Assembly (NCBI RefSeq): GCF_001865015.1
Contig: NZ_MJGV01000046.1
Coordinates: 286,492-345,623 of the forward strand
Reading direction: 5' to 3'
From: Curtobacterium sp. MMLR14_010
Lineage (GTDB): Bacteria > Actinomycetota > Actinomycetes > Actinomycetales > Microbacteriaceae
Length of the DNA: 59,132 nucleotides
Shown here piece after piece: positions 27,528 to 37,137 of this stretch (within the stretch, counting starts at the first letter, position 1; each line of letters opens with the position of its first letter). The notes beneath the pieces were generated by a model. It was not told the origin of the DNA. It did no database searches and saw nothing but the letters and a program-made list of their open reading frames with translations. Both the position numbers and the translations under genes were made by a program.

Positions 27528-28556
27528 TCAGCCGGCGACGGTGCGCAGTTCGGCCGCGACCTGCCGTGCCAGGTACGCGACACCCCGGGTGTTCGGGTGC
27601 AGCGCGCCCGGCTCCAGGTCGATGCGTCGGAAGCCGCTCGTGGAGTCGAGCGTGACGCCGGACACGTACGCGCCGGACCGCGCGCAGCCCGACCGGCCCT
27701 GCGTCGCGCGGAAGACGTCGAGGTAGCGGACACCGGCGGCCGTGGCAGCAGACCGGGCGACGTCGTCCAGCTCCTCCTGCACCCCGTGCAGGTAGCGCAC
27801 GTCCGTGTCGGTGAACGGGTAGGTGTCCTCCGGGAACGACCCGGTCAGCGTGCCGAGGTCGAGTCCGGCGCGGAAGCACCCCTTCGCCGGGGTGTGCTCG
27901 GCGTCCGGGAAGATCGCCGGGTACCCGAGGAACAGCACGCGGGCGTTCGGCGCGGCACGTCGGATCGCTGCGAGGGTGTCGGCGATGCCGAGCGCCACGC
28001 GGGACTGGATCTTGGCGCCGAGCTGGTCCTCGCCGTCGTGCACCAGGGTGCTGCGGCAGGAGGAGGCGTCGCGGCCGGAGAACACCGGGCCCTTCGCGGT
28101 CAGGGCCAGGCAGGACGCCGCCGTGCCGAACAGGTCGGCGTCGTTGCCGCCGATCGTGAGCGTGACGAGCCGGGTCCGCGTCGAGAGGGCCTCGATCTGC
28201 GGGGGGACACCTTTGAACTGGTGCCGGTCGGTGACGTCCTCGCTCGTGGCCCCGCCGCAGGTGACGTCGTGCAGCGCGAGGCCGAACCGGGCGGCGATCC
28301 GGTGGGGGTAGTCCCTGGCCGACTGGCCGCACGCGGAGGCCGGCAGCCGGGTGGGGTCGGGCAGGCCGTACCCGGCCGAGTACGAGTCTCCGAGGGCGAC
28401 GTACTCGCTGCCGGGCGGCAGGCCGTCGAGCACCTCGGTGGGCGGGGACGACACCCGGTAGGGCTGCGGCACGGGCCAGGACGGGGCCGCCGAGGCCGGC
28501 GCCGGAGCGACCGCCCCGACCGCGAGCACACCGACGAGCGCCAGGGCGGCGAGCAA
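27528..28556 (-). CDS. Secreted SGNH/GDSL-family esterase/lipase
   Basis: Exported lipase-like hydrolase, about 342 aa. Block I GDSYSAGYG (Ser nucleophile), block III GGND, and block V DLEPGALHPNTRG (Asp/His) are present. Six or more cysteines (SACG, VTCGG, SCLAL, SSCRS, KGCF, SGCA) suggest three disulfides, as in Streptomyces-type SGNH esterases. The TTG at 28554-28556 has no Shine-Dalgarno and leaves the signal peptide without basic residues. A CTG at 28578-28580 in the same frame has GAGGGA 6-7 nt upstream and adds an Arg-containing n-region, so it may be the true start. Confidence 0.9.
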   Translation of the reverse strand: MLAALALVGVLAVGAVAPAPASAAPSWPVPQPYRVSSPPTEVLDGLPPGSEYVALGDSYSAGYGLPDPTRLPASACGQSARDYPHRIAARFGLALHDVTCGGATSEDVTDRHQFKGVPPQIEALSTRTRLVTLTIGGNDADLFGTAASCLALTAKGPVFSGRDASSCRSTLVHDGEDQLGAKIQSRVALGIADTLAAIRRAAPNARVLFLGYPAIFPDAEHTPAKGCFRAGLDLGTLTGSFPEDTYPFTDTDVRYLHGVQEELDDVARSAATAAGVRYLDVFRATQGRSGCARSGAYVSGVTLDSTSGFRRIDLEPGALHPNTRGVAYLARQVAAELRTVAG

Positions 28557-28639
28557 CGTCGAGCGGGCGGAGCGGTACAGGGCGGGTCCCTCGGGTGCGG
28601 GTCGGGTGGTCGGGGACGATCACCCTACCCGTGGGGTCC

Positions 28640-28996
28640 TCAGCGTCGGCCGAGTCGCCGTTCGCCGCCGCTGCCCGTGCGGTACTCCATGCCGTAGTGC
28701 GCGAACACCTCGGGCTCGAGCTCCGCCGTGAGCTCGCCGTCCGTCGCGATCGTCGGGGCGTCCTTGATGAGCTTCTTGCCGAAGGTCACGCTGAGGTGCT
28801 TCGGGGTGACGGTCGCACCGACCAAGGGCACGAACACGAGCTTGGTGAAGCCCATCACACCGGTGGTGACCGAGCCGAACGCGGGCTCGGACGTCGCGGT
28901 GTCGTAGTAGATGCTCTCGAGGTTGCCGACCTTGTCGTCGCTCTCGTCGACGACCGGCAGGCCGATCCAGTCCCGGATGTTGGCCGCTTCGAACAC
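28640..28996 (-). CDS. PRC-barrel domain protein
   Basis: 118-aa soluble protein with a PRC-barrel-like domain (residues about 8-75: WIGLPVVDESDDKVGNLESIYYDTATSEPAF). Such domains bind RNA, photosynthetic complexes or other proteins; stand-alone copies in actinobacteria are often stress-related. GTG start with GGAGG about 9 nt upstream. The C-terminal tail is Arg-rich (ERRLGRR). No neighbour indicates a specific role. Confidence 0.8.
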   Translation of the reverse strand: MFEAANIRDWIGLPVVDESDDKVGNLESIYYDTATSEPAFGSVTTGVMGFTKLVFVPLVGATVTPKHLSVTFGKKLIKDAPTIATDGELTAELEPEVFAHYGMEYRTGSGGERRLGRR

Positions 28997-29044
28997 GGGT
29001 GCTCCCTCCGCGGCCGCCGGACGATCCGGTGCCGCCCCTCGACG

Positions 29045-30034
29045 CTACCGGTCGGTCGTCGCCGTCGTCCGCAGGTCGGGCGCGACGCCGAGCTCGTCCA
29101 CGGCACCGAGCACGTCGGCGGCGTGCACGGCGAGGATCGCGGGGTCGGGGTCCTCGGCGAAGACGTCACCACGGCGCACCGACGCGTCCGTGAGCACGAT
29201 GTGCGGTCCCGTCGCCGGCGGCCCCCACGACTCGGGCGGGGCCGGGCCGAAGAGGACCACGGACGGGACGCCGTAGGCGGACGCCAGGTGCGCGGCGCCG
29301 GTGTCCACGGTGACGACGAGCCGCGCGGCGGCGACCACGGCGGCGAACGGCTGCAGGTCCAGAACGCCGGCCAGCACCGCCTCGGGTGCCAGGCCGACCG
29401 CGTCGGCGACGGCGGCCGCGCGCTCGACGTCCGCCGAGCCTCCCGTCAGGACGACGTGGAAGCCGCGCTCCTGGAGCCCGCGCACCACGTCGGCGAAGCG
29501 GTCGACGGGCCAGTGCCGCGCACCGTGGAAGGCGCCGACGTGCACGACGGCCGCGTCCTCGACGACGGCGGGCTCGGCCGGACGCGCGATGGCGACGTCG
29601 TCGGCGTCGGCGTCGTACCCGTGCGCGGTGAGCAGTCCGGCCCACCGCTCCCGCTCGTTGACCGGACCCGTCTCCCATGCCGGACCCTCGGCACCGCCGT
29701 GGGCGATGACGAGCCGGGCACCGAGCGCGTCGACGAGGTCCTGCGACTCCGGGCCGGCGCCGTGCAGGTTGACGGCGACGTCGGTGACCCCGGCAGGGAC
29801 GCCGATCGGGTGGTCGAAGCCCTGCTGCGCGAGGTGCACGTCGACGTCCGGGATGAGTTCGACGACGGGTGCGAGCCAGGCGGTGGTGGCGAGGCTGATG
29901 CGGTGGTCGGGGAAGGCCCGGCGGATGGCGTGCAGCGCGGGGACCGCCACCAGGAGGTCGCCGAGTTTGATCGCGCGGAGCACGACGAGCTCGGGGCGGC
30001 CGTCGGACGGGGGCAGGGCTTCGAGGGCGGTCAC
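29045..30034 (-). CDS. GT9 glycosyltransferase (heptosyltransferase family), copy 1
   Basis: 329-aa GT-B fold enzyme of the ADP-heptose:LPS heptosyltransferase family (GT9). The N-terminal VVLRAIKLGDLLVAVPALHAIRRAFP and C-terminal VVTVDTGAAHLASAYGVPSVVLFGP segments are the family hallmarks; VHVGAFHGARHWPVDRFADVV forms the donor-site region. It is the only member of the cluster's left arm and is divergent from the gmhB-like gene. GTG start, with TAGCGT 7 nt upstream (leaderless). The donor is probably an ADP-heptose or related sugar, inferred from the neighbours; the acceptor is unknown. Confidence 0.9.
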   Translation of the reverse strand: MTALEALPPSDGRPELVVLRAIKLGDLLVAVPALHAIRRAFPDHRISLATTAWLAPVVELIPDVDVHLAQQGFDHPIGVPAGVTDVAVNLHGAGPESQDLVDALGARLVIAHGGAEGPAWETGPVNERERWAGLLTAHGYDADADDVAIARPAEPAVVEDAAVVHVGAFHGARHWPVDRFADVVRGLQERGFHVVLTGGSADVERAAAVADAVGLAPEAVLAGVLDLQPFAAVVAAARLVVTVDTGAAHLASAYGVPSVVLFGPAPPESWGPPATGPHIVLTDASVRRGDVFAEDPDPAILAVHAADVLGAVDELGVAPDLRTTATTDR

Positions 30035-30041
30035 GCGGTCG

Positions 30042-30047
30042 ACGCTA
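30042..30047 (-). promoter_or_regulatory. -10 box of leaderless GT9 gene
   Basis: Minus-strand TAGCGT, 7 nt before the GTG at 30032-30034; one half of a divergent promoter pair with 30120-30125. Confidence 0.45.
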
Positions 30048-30119
30048 GCGGCACGGCGGCAGCCACGCCCGGGACGCGCGGTCAGCGGCCTTCCTGCCGC
30101 CGGCGTCCGACGTCCTTGG

Positions 30120-30125
30120 TAGAAC
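30120..30125 (+). promoter_or_regulatory. -10 box of leaderless gmhB-like gene
   Basis: TAGAAC, 7 nt before the ATG at 30133. No clear Shine-Dalgarno is present, so transcription probably begins at the start codon of this first gene of the heptose operon. Confidence 0.45.
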
Positions 30126-30132
30126 TCAGGGC

Positions 30133-30684
30133 ATGGCTCTCTCCGTGGACCGTGTCGTGCGCGGTCTCCTCTTCGACCGCGACGACACCCTGGTCATCGA
30201 CGTCCCCTACAACGCCGACCCGCACAAGGTGGTGCCCGTCCCCGGTGCGCACCGGGCGGTCGAGCGTGCCCGCGCCGCCGGGCTGCCGGTGGGGGTCGTC
30301 ACGAACCAGTCGGTCATCGCCCGGGGCGGGGCCACCCGGGAGCAGGTGGACGCCACGAACGCCCGCGTGGACGAGCTCGTCGGGCCCTTCGACGTCTGGT
30401 GCGTCTGCCCGCACGGCTCCGCCGACGACTGCGTCTGCCGCAAGCCCCGACCCGGCCTGGTGCTCGAGGCCGCCGAGCGGCTCGGGGTGCCGGCGTCGGA
30501 GCTCGTCGTGATCGGCGACATCGGCGCGGACGTCGGTGCGGCTGCGGCTGCCGGTGCGCAGTCGATCCTGGTGCCGACTCCCAGGACCCGGCAGGAGGAG
30601 GTCGACGCGGCCCCCACCGTCGCGGACACCATCGAGGACGCCGTCGCGATGGCGCTCGCCCGCGCGGCTTCGGCCAGCACGTGA
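30133..30684 (+). CDS. HAD-IIIA phosphatase, GmhB-like (heptose bisphosphate phosphatase)
   Basis: Likely removes the C7 phosphate of glycero-manno-heptose 1,7-bisphosphate in nucleotide-heptose synthesis. 183 aa with the HAD nucleophile motif FDRDDT (D15, D17), VVTNQS (57-60 region), and the GmhB-type zinc loop C90-C92-H94-C100-C102 in CVCPHGSADDCVCRKPRPG, followed by the lysine K104 and VIGDIGAD. The zinc loop separates GmhB/HisB phosphatases from other HADs. It opens the plus-strand operon; its stop overlaps the GTG of the next gene (GTGA). Confidence 0.88.
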   Translation: MALSVDRVVRGLLFDRDDTLVIDVPYNADPHKVVPVPGAHRAVERARAAGLPVGVVTNQSVIARGGATREQVDATNARVDELVGPFDVWCVCPHGSADDCVCRKPRPGLVLEAAERLGVPASELVVIGDIGADVGAAAAAGAQSILVPTPRTRQEEVDAAPTVADTIEDAVAMALARAASAST

Positions 30685-31826
30685 ACCCGCGTGGCAGCGG
30701 CGCGCGCGTGAGCGACGAGGACCACCGCACCGGCCCCCGGGTGCTCGTCGCCCGGCTCGACTCGTTCGGGGACGTCCTGGTCACCGGTCCCGCCGTCCGC
30801 GCCGTCGCCGTCGGCGCGTCCCACGTCACGATGCTCTGCGGTCCGCAGGGCGCCCCGGCCGCCGACCTGCTGCCCGGCATCGACCGGGTCCGGGTCTGGG
30901 CGGCGCCGTGGGTGACGGAGACCGCCCGGCCGCTCGATGACGCCGTGCTCGCCGAGTTCCGCGCGATCGTCGCCGAGGAACGGATCGACGAGGCCGTCGT
31001 GCTCACCTCGTTCCACCAGTCGCCGCTCCCCCTGGCGATGCTGCTGCGCCTGGCCGGCGTCGCGCGCGTCTCCGGAGCGTCCGTCGACCACCCCGGCTCG
31101 CTGCTCGACGTCCGGCTCCGCCCCGGCGAGGACCTGCCCGAGGACGTGCCGGAACCCGAGCGCGCGCTCCGCATCGCCGAGGCGGCCGGGTTCGCGCTGC
31201 CGTCGGACGACGCCGGGAGGCTCGTGGTGCGTCACGACGCCGTCGCACCTGCCGAGGTGGCCGCGCTGGAGCGCTACGTGGTCGTCCACCCCGGCGCCAG
31301 CGTCGAGGCGCGGTCGTGGCCGCCGGAGGCCCACCGCGCGCTCGTGGCCGCGTACCGCGACCTCGGCGTGCCGGTCGTCGTCACCGGCTCCCCCGGGGAG
31401 CGCGAGCTGACGGCGTTCGTGGCCGGTCCCGACGGTGCCGCGGACCAGGCCACCCCCGTGCTCGACCTGGGCGGGCGGACCAGCCCGGCCGAGCTCGCAG
31501 CGGTGCTGGCGGGGGCCGAGGTCGTCGTCGTCGGCAACACCGGACCCGCCCACCTGGCCGCAGCGGTGGGCGCCAGGATCGTCAGCCTGTTCTCGCCGGT
31601 CGTGCCCGCCGTGAAGTGGGCGCCGTACGCCGAGCACGTCGAACTGCTCGGCGACCAGGACGCCCCCTGCCGCCTCAGCCGGGCCCGCGAGTGTCCCGTC
31701 CCGGGGCACCCGTGCCTGACCTCGGTGACCCCCGACGACGTCCTCCGAGCCCACGAGCGGCTCACCGGTTGCGCTCTGCGGACGAACCAGAGCACCCTGC
31801 GAACTGCTGCAGCCGACAAGCAGTAG
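30681..31826 (+). CDS. GT9 glycosyltransferase (heptosyltransferase family), copy 2
   Basis: 381-aa GT9 enzyme: [22 protein letters not shown] at the N-terminus, [23 protein letters not shown] in the middle and [25 protein letters not shown] at the nucleotide-sugar site. The C-terminal part has cysteines ([19 protein letters not shown]) seen in several Gram-positive GT9 proteins. I use the GTG at 30681 that overlaps the upstream stop; a GTG at 30708 is a plausible shorter start. It probably transfers a heptose to a growing glycan. Cotranscribed with gmhB-like and the following GT4 genes. Confidence 0.88.
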   Translation: MNPRGSGARVSDEDHRTGPRVLVARLDSFGDVLVTGPAVRAVAVGASHVTMLCGPQGAPAADLLPGIDRVRVWAAPWVTETARPLDDAVLAEFRAIVAEERIDEAVVLTSFHQSPLPLAMLLRLAGVARVSGASVDHPGSLLDVRLRPGEDLPEDVPEPERALRIAEAAGFALPSDDAGRLVVRHDAVAPAEVAALERYVVVHPGASVEARSWPPEAHRALVAAYRDLGVPVVVTGSPGERELTAFVAGPDGAADQATPVLDLGGRTSPAELAAVLAGAEVVVVGNTGPAHLAAAVGARIVSLFSPVVPAVKWAPYAEHVELLGDQDAPCRLSRARECPVPGHPCLTSVTPDDVLRAHERLTGCALRTNQSTLRTAAADKQ

Positions 31827-31898
31827 CGTGCGGCACTGCTCCTCCTTCTCCTGCTCCTCCGGTCGACGGTCCACCCGCTCGACGAACGAAAGGCCTGC

Positions 31899-32894
31899 AT
31901 GCGCATCCTCCTGTGGCACGTGCACGGCGGCTGGATGGACGCCTTCGTCCGCGGGCCGCACGAGTACCTCGTCCCGACCACCGCGGCCAGGGACGGCTGG
32001 GGCCTGGGAGCGGGCGGCCGGGAGTGGCCGAACGTCGTCGAGATCGCCCCGGAGGACGTCGCCGAGGCCGAGGTCGACCTGGTCGTGCTGCAGCGCACCG
32101 AGGAGGCAGCCGTCGCCGCGGAGCTGCTCGGCGGCCGCGACGTCCCCACGGTCTTCGTCGAGCACAACGCCCCGCGGGTGGACGTCCCGAACTCCGTGCA
32201 CCCCCTCAAGGACCGCGACGACCTGACGATCGCGCACGTCACGCACTGGAACGCCCTGATGTGGGACTGCGGCACCACGAGGACCACCGTCGTCGAGCAC
32301 GGCGTCGTCGACCCCGGGCCGCTGTACACGGGCACCCTCGAGCGCTTCGGCGCCGTCATCAACGAACCCGTCCGCCGCAACCGCGTCGTCGGCACGGACC
32401 TGCTCCCCCGGTTCGCCGAGGTCGCCCCCGTCGACGTGTTCGGCATGGGGACGGACAAGCTCGCCGACCTGGGGCTCGGCGACCGCCTGGTCGGGCTCGG
32501 CGACGTCAAGCCCGACCCGATGCACGCCGCCCTCGCGGAACGCCGCGCCTACCTGCACCCGAACCGCTGGACCTCGCTCGGCCTCTCCCTCATCGAGGCG
32601 ATGCACATGGCCATGCCGGTGCTCGTCCTCGCGACGACCGACGCGTCGCGCACCGTGCCAGCGGAGGCCGGCGCGATCGCGACCGACGTGACGGAGCTGA
32701 CCCGGGCCTCCCGGCTGCTCCTCGACGACCCGGACGAAGCGCGCCGACGCGGTGCCGTCGCCCGGGAGGCCGCGCTCACGCGGCACTCGCTCGCCCGGTT
32801 CCTCGGCGACTGGGACGAGCTCCTCGACGACGCCGTGACGCGCCACCGGCGCACGCGGGGCCAGAGCCCCGCCCTCGAAGGGAGCACCCGATGA
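31899..32894 (+). CDS. GT4-like glycosyltransferase
   Basis: 331-aa GT-B protein of the GT4/GT1 superfamily with an unusual N-terminus ([24 protein letters not shown]). The C-terminal half has [27 protein letters not shown], the family's E-x7-E-like donor region ([12 protein letters not shown]). Start ATG 31899 with GAAAGG 6 nt upstream. The stop overlaps the next gene (ATGA). It lies in the heptose operon, so it probably adds another sugar to the same glycan. Confidence 0.86.
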   Translation: MRILLWHVHGGWMDAFVRGPHEYLVPTTAARDGWGLGAGGREWPNVVEIAPEDVAEAEVDLVVLQRTEEAAVAAELLGGRDVPTVFVEHNAPRVDVPNSVHPLKDRDDLTIAHVTHWNALMWDCGTTRTTVVEHGVVDPGPLYTGTLERFGAVINEPVRRNRVVGTDLLPRFAEVAPVDVFGMGTDKLADLGLGDRLVGLGDVKPDPMHAALAERRAYLHPNRWTSLGLSLIEAMHMAMPVLVLATTDASRTVPAEAGAIATDVTELTRASRLLLDDPDEARRRGAVAREAALTRHSLARFLGDWDELLDDAVTRHRRTRGQSPALEGSTR

Positions 32895-34198
32895 AGATCG
32901 CGATGGTCTCCGAACACGCCAGCCCGCTCGCGGTGCTGGGCGGTGTCGACGCCGGCGGGCAGAACGTGCACGTCGCCGCCCTGTCCGGTGCCCTGGCCGA
33001 CCGCGGCCACGAGGTCACGGTCTACACGCGTCGCGACGACCCCGAGCTCGCCGCCCGGGTGATGCTGCGTCCCGGAGTCGAGGTCGTGCACGTCGACGCC
33101 GGCCCCGCCCGCGCCGTGCCGAAGGACGACCTGTACCCGTACATGGCGACGTTCGCGCAGGTGCTGGCCGCCGAGTGGTTCCTCGACCGCCCCGACGTGG
33201 TCCACGGCCACTTCTGGATGTCCGGCCACGCCGCGCTCGAGGCCGTCACGCAGGTGCAGACGCGCACCGGTGGCACCAGGATCCCGATCGTGCAGACCTT
33301 CCACGCGCTCGGTGTCGTGAAGCGGCGCCACCAGGGCTCGGCGGACACCAGCCCGGCCGAGCGCGAGTGGCTCGAGCCCGCCGTCGGCCGCGGCGTCGAC
33401 CAGGTCGTCGCGACCTGCTCCGACGAGGCCTTCGAGCTCAAGGCCCTCGGCGTCCCCCTGCAGGCGATCTCGGTCGTGCCGTGCGGGGTCGACGTCGACC
33501 GCTTCCGCCCGGACGGCCCCGTGGAGCAACGCGGACGGACCGAACGGGTGCTCACCGCGTCGCGCCTGGTGCGCCGCAAGGGCGTCGGCACGACGATCGC
33601 CGCGCTGGCTGCGCTCGTGGCGGCTGGTCGGGACGTCGAACTCGTCATCGTGGGCGGCGCCGGCACGGCTGGGGCCGACCTCGCCGACGACCCGGAGTAC
33701 CAGCGCCTCGACGCCCTCGCCCGCTCGCTCGGCGTGCGGGACCACGTGTCCTTCCGCGGCCAGCTCGGCCAGGACGCCATGCCCTCGGTCTACCGGAGCG
33801 CCGACGTCGTCGTCTGCGCCCCCTGGTACGAGCCGTTCGGCATCGTGCCGCTCGAGGCGATGGCGTGCGGCCGCCCCGTCGTGGCGTCCCAGGTCGGCGG
33901 CCTCATCGACACCGTCGTCGAGGACGCGACCGGGCTGCACGTCCCGCCGCGGGACGAGGCCGCCGTCGCGGCGGCCGTGACGGCGCTGCTCGACGACCCC
34001 GAGCGCCGCGAGGCCTACGGCGCAGCAGGACGCGAGCGGGTCGAGTCCCGCTACGCGTGGACCCGGGTCGCCGCGGACACCGAGCGGGTGTACGAGCGAC
34101 TCATCAGCGGAGGGGCCACCACGGCGCCGCGGACACGGACGACCACGACGTCGCGCGCCACCCGCGCCGTGCGTGCGACGGAGAGGACGGCACGATGA
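32891..34198 (+). CDS. GT4 glycosyltransferase (MshA-like fold)
   Basis: 435-aa GT4 family enzyme. N-terminal acceptor motif [27 protein letters not shown] resembles MshA/sucrose-synthase-type GT4s; donor motifs are [14 protein letters not shown] and [24 protein letters not shown] (catalytic E-x7-E). A Thr/Arg-rich tail of about 30 residues follows the fold. The ATG overlaps the upstream stop (ATGA), and its stop overlaps gmhA-like. MshA itself normally stands alone, and the cluster suggests a glycan role here. Confidence 0.9.
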   Translation: MKIAMVSEHASPLAVLGGVDAGGQNVHVAALSGALADRGHEVTVYTRRDDPELAARVMLRPGVEVVHVDAGPARAVPKDDLYPYMATFAQVLAAEWFLDRPDVVHGHFWMSGHAALEAVTQVQTRTGGTRIPIVQTFHALGVVKRRHQGSADTSPAEREWLEPAVGRGVDQVVATCSDEAFELKALGVPLQAISVVPCGVDVDRFRPDGPVEQRGRTERVLTASRLVRRKGVGTTIAALAALVAAGRDVELVIVGGAGTAGADLADDPEYQRLDALARSLGVRDHVSFRGQLGQDAMPSVYRSADVVVCAPWYEPFGIVPLEAMACGRPVVASQVGGLIDTVVEDATGLHVPPRDEAAVAAAVTALLDDPERREAYGAAGRERVESRYAWTRVAADTERVYERLISGGATTAPRTRTTTTSRATRAVRATERTAR

Positions 34199-34818
34199 CC
34201 ATCGAACAGACCGGGATCGGCGCGACCGAACAGATGAGCGACAGCGCCAGGGCGGTGCTCGACCACGTCACGGCGTCGGTGCCCGTCATCGCCTCGCTCG
34301 TCGACCACCACGACCACATCGCGGCCTGGGCGGACGACATCGCGTCGCGGCTCGTCGCCGGACGTCGGCTCCTCGCCGCCGGCAACGGCGGTTCGGCTGC
34401 CGAGGCCCAGCACCTCACCTCCGAGCTGACCGGCCGCTTCGACGGCGACCGGCCCGCGTACTCGGCGATCTCCCTGCACGCCGAGACCTCCGCGGTAACG
34501 GCCATCGGCAACGACTACGGCTTCGAGGAGGTGTTCGCCCGGCAGGTCCGCGCGCACGCCAGGACCGGGGACGTCGTCGTGCTTCTCAGCACCAGCGGCA
34601 AGAGCCCGAACCTGCTCGCCGCCGCCGCTGCCGCACGGGCCGTCGGTGCCCGGGCGATCGCCCTGACCGGCGCCCGCCCGAACCCCCTCGCCGACGCCGT
34701 CGACGACGCCATCTGCATCGAGGGCCCGTCCGCGAACGTGCAGGAGGCCCAGCTGGTCCTCGTGCACGCGCTGTGCCGTGCGATGGAACCCGCGCTCCGG
34801 CACGGGGTGCGCCGATGA
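34195..34818 (+). CDS. gmhA: SIS-domain isomerase, GmhA-like (sedoheptulose 7-phosphate isomerase)
   Basis: Likely converts sedoheptulose 7-phosphate to glycero-manno-heptose 7-phosphate, the first step of nucleotide-heptose synthesis. 207 aa with [11 protein letters not shown] (63-73), SELTGRF, and the phosphate loop STSGKSPNL (132-140). Residues equivalent to the E. coli GmhA zinc/catalytic set appear kept: H73, E77, Q183 and H191. The ATG overlaps the GT4 stop, and its own stop overlaps the HldE-like start, so the enzymes of consecutive steps are coupled. Confidence 0.92.
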   Translation: MTIEQTGIGATEQMSDSARAVLDHVTASVPVIASLVDHHDHIAAWADDIASRLVAGRRLLAAGNGGSAAEAQHLTSELTGRFDGDRPAYSAISLHAETSAVTAIGNDYGFEEVFARQVRAHARTGDVVVLLSTSGKSPNLLAAAAAARAVGARAIALTGARPNPLADAVDDAICIEGPSANVQEAQLVLVHALCRAMEPALRHGVRR

Positions 34819-36200
34819 GCGCCCGGCTCCGCATCGCCGTCGTCGGCGACACGCTGCTCGACGTGGACGTCTCGGGCACCAGCGAACGCCTCAGCCCGGA
34901 CGCCCCCGTCCCGGTCGTGGACGTCCGCACCGACGACCGTCGCGCCGGTGGTGCCGGACTCGTCGCGACGATGCTCGCCAAGGACGGCCACGACGTCACG
35001 CTCGTCACCGTGCTCGGGGACGACACCCGTGCGACCGAGATCCGCGACCTGCTCCCCGGTGTCCGCATCGTCGCCGGTCCCTCCGGTGTCGTCACGCCGG
35101 TGAAGACCCGCGTGCGCGTCGGCGACCACGCCCTCGTCCGGATCGACGAGGGCTGCGACACGCCCCCGGTGCCGTCCGCGACGGCCGAGATGACCGCGGC
35201 GCTCGACGACGTCGACGCCGTCATCGTGGCCGACTACGGGCGCGGGGTCGCCGCGGCACCCGCCGTCCGCGAGGCCATCGCCCGTGCCACCGAGCACACC
35301 CCGGTGGTGTGGGACCCGCACCCCAAGGGCGCCGTCCCCGTGGCGGGCATCACCGTCGCCACGCCCAACGCCTCCGAGGCCCGGCGCTTCACCGAGCTCG
35401 GCGGCGAGGGCGTGCCCTTCGCGACCGACGCGGCCGCAGCCCTGGTCGACGCCTGGGACGTCCGCGCCGTCGCCGTCACGCTCGGCGACCGCGGTGCGCT
35501 CGTCGGCCGCCGCACCGCCCGCGGCCTCGACTCCCGCTTCCTGCCGGCGCCCTCCGTCACCGCCGGTGACCCCTGCGGTGCCGGTGACCGGCTCGCCGCC
35601 GGTGTCGCCGTCGCGCTGGCCGGCGGGTCCGACGTCCCGGACGCCGTCGCGGCCGGGGTCGCCGACGCCTCCGCGTACCTCGCCGCCGGCGGGGTCACCT
35701 CGCTCCTCGCCGACGCGCCCGCGCCGGTCGAGGTCCCCGGCGTCGACCGGGACGCCCTGCGGCTCGTGCACCGCGTGCGGAGCGGCGGCGGGACCGTCGT
35801 CGCGACCGGCGGCTGCTTCGACCTGCTGCACGCGGGACACGCCAGGACGCTGTCGGCAGCGCGGGCGCTCGGCGACTGCCTGGTCGTGTGCCTCAACTCG
35901 GACAGCTCGGTGCGCCAGCTCAAGGGGCCCGAGCGGCCGTTCATGACGCAGGACGACCGCGTCGAGCTGCTGCTCGCGCTGGACTGCGTCGACGCCGTCG
36001 TGGTGTTCGACGAGACGACGCCCGACGAGGCGCTCCGCCGCTTCCGCCCCGACGTGTGGGCGAAGGGCGGCGACTACACCGCGGACGAACTGCCCGAGGC
36101 CGTCACGCTCGCCGAGTGGGGCGGGCGCGTCGTCACCGTGCCGTTCCACCCGGGCCGCTCCACCACCCGGCTCGCCGCCGCGATCGAACGCGTCAGCTGA
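34815..36200 (+). CDS. HldE-like heptose kinase/nucleotidyltransferase, copy 1
   Basis: 461-aa fusion of a PfkB/ribokinase-type kinase (1-300) and a cytidylyltransferase-like domain (325-461). The kinase has GDTLLDVDVSGTSERLSPDAPVPVV, GAGD at 255-258, but reads GGAGLV (45-50) where HldE proteins have GGAANVA-N, so sugar recognition may differ. The transferase has HAGH (339-342), RLKGPERP-like QLKGPERP and KGGD (417-420). Likely phosphorylates heptose 7-phosphate at C1 and/or couples heptose 1-phosphate to ATP. Last of the tightly overlapping genes; SDR follows after 53 nt. Confidence 0.9.
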   Translation: MSARLRIAVVGDTLLDVDVSGTSERLSPDAPVPVVDVRTDDRRAGGAGLVATMLAKDGHDVTLVTVLGDDTRATEIRDLLPGVRIVAGPSGVVTPVKTRVRVGDHALVRIDEGCDTPPVPSATAEMTAALDDVDAVIVADYGRGVAAAPAVREAIARATEHTPVVWDPHPKGAVPVAGITVATPNASEARRFTELGGEGVPFATDAAAALVDAWDVRAVAVTLGDRGALVGRRTARGLDSRFLPAPSVTAGDPCGAGDRLAAGVAVALAGGSDVPDAVAAGVADASAYLAAGGVTSLLADAPAPVEVPGVDRDALRLVHRVRSGGGTVVATGGCFDLLHAGHARTLSAARALGDCLVVCLNSDSSVRQLKGPERPFMTQDDRVELLLALDCVDAVVVFDETTPDEALRRFRPDVWAKGGDYTADELPEAVTLAEWGGRVVTVPFHPGRSTTRLAAAIERVS

Positions 36201-36253
36201 ACCGCTCCCTGCTCGTCCCTCCCCACACCAGCACCACAACGCAAAGGACATCC

Positions 36254-36958
36254 ATGCCCGTCCCCACCACCCCCATCGGCCGCGTCCTCGTCACCGGCGG
36301 CGCATCCGGACTCGGCGCAGCCGTCGTGGCCGCCGTCACCGAGGCCGGCGGCACCCCGATCGTCCTCGACCTGCGCATCGACGCCGTCCCCGAGGGCGTC
36401 GACGCCGTCGCCGTGGACGTCTCGGACACCGACGCCGTCGAGCAGGCCGTGCGCGAGGCCGTCGAGCGTCACGGTGGCCTGGACGCCGTGGTCACCGCCG
36501 CCGGCATCGACACCCCTGCCCCGATCGACGCGATCTCGTCCGGCAACTGGGAGAAGATCGTCGGCGTCAACCTCATCGGCACCGCGTCGACGGTGCGCGC
36601 CGCACTCCCCGCACTCGAGGCGACGCACGGCCGCATCGTGACGATCTCCTCGTCGCTCGCCCTGCGCGGCGTCGGTCACGGCACCGCGTACTCGGCGTCG
36701 AAGTTCGGCGTCCGCGGGTTCTCGCAGGCCCTGGCCGCCGAGACGGCCGGGCGCGTCGGCGTCACGAACGTGATCCCCGCCGGCATGCGCACGAACTTCT
36801 TCGCCGACCGGACCGAGCAGTACAAGCCGGGCCCCGACGCGCAGCTCATCGAGCCCGAGTACGTCGCGAACTCGATCATCTTCGCGCTCTCGCAGCCGGC
36901 CGGCTGCGAGATCCGCGAGCTGTCGATCATGCCGGCCACGGAGCCCAGCTGGCCGTGA
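36254..36958 (+). CDS. Classical SDR-family oxidoreductase
   Basis: 234-aa NAD(P)-dependent dehydrogenase. Cofactor motif TGGASGLG (14-21), NAG-like TAAGID, Ser 132-134, and YSASK with Y146/K150. The C-terminal part (NVIPAGMRTNFF) is typical of classical SDRs. It is too short and of the wrong class to be HldD (ADP-heptose 6-epimerase, an extended SDR). It may oxidise or reduce the heptose or a precursor. ATG with AAAGGA 5 nt upstream; last gene of the plus-strand operon, followed by a terminator. Confidence 0.9.
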   Translation: MPVPTTPIGRVLVTGGASGLGAAVVAAVTEAGGTPIVLDLRIDAVPEGVDAVAVDVSDTDAVEQAVREAVERHGGLDAVVTAAGIDTPAPIDAISSGNWEKIVGVNLIGTASTVRAALPALEATHGRIVTISSSLALRGVGHGTAYSASKFGVRGFSQALAAETAGRVGVTNVIPAGMRTNFFADRTEQYKPGPDAQLIEPEYVANSIIFALSQPAGCEIRELSIMPATEPSWP

Positions 36959-36970
36959 CGCGCTGACGCG

Positions 36971-37010
36971 GACGGGAGGCTCGGTGCCAGCTGGCACCGG
37001 GCCTCCCGTC
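36971..37010 (+). terminator. Terminator after the heptose operon
   Basis: Very stable stem: GACGGGAGGC pairs with GCCTCCCGTC, continuing with CGGTGCCAG/CTGGCACCG at the centre and one U-G pair. It starts 12 nt after the SDR stop and is followed by TGTCTC. Confidence 0.8.
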
Positions 37011-37056
37011 TGTCTCGGTGCGGGTCCGCACGCGCACGGTGCGCGGTCTGTCGGCT

Positions 37057-37118
37057 GGTGCGAGGTTGCCCACCCGGTGCGAGCCCGTGGCACCGCACGG
37101 AGTGGGCAACCTCGCACC
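37057..37118. repeat. 17-bp perfect inverted repeat in the convergent gap
   Basis: GGTGCGAGGTTGCCCAC (37057-37073) is exactly inverted at 37102-37118, with a 28-nt loop that itself contains GGTGC/GCACC arms. It lies between the SDR terminator and the 3' end of the third GT9 gene. It may be a second terminator for the leftward gene or a mobile repeat. No gene is in 36959-37137. Confidence 0.7.
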
Positions 37119-37137
37119 GGGGTCGTCCGGCGCAGCG

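Noticed and set aside
36254..36958. SDR as HldD (ADP-heptose epimerase)
   Set aside because: At 234 aa with classical YSASK spacing it is not an extended SDR; HldD proteins are about 310 aa.
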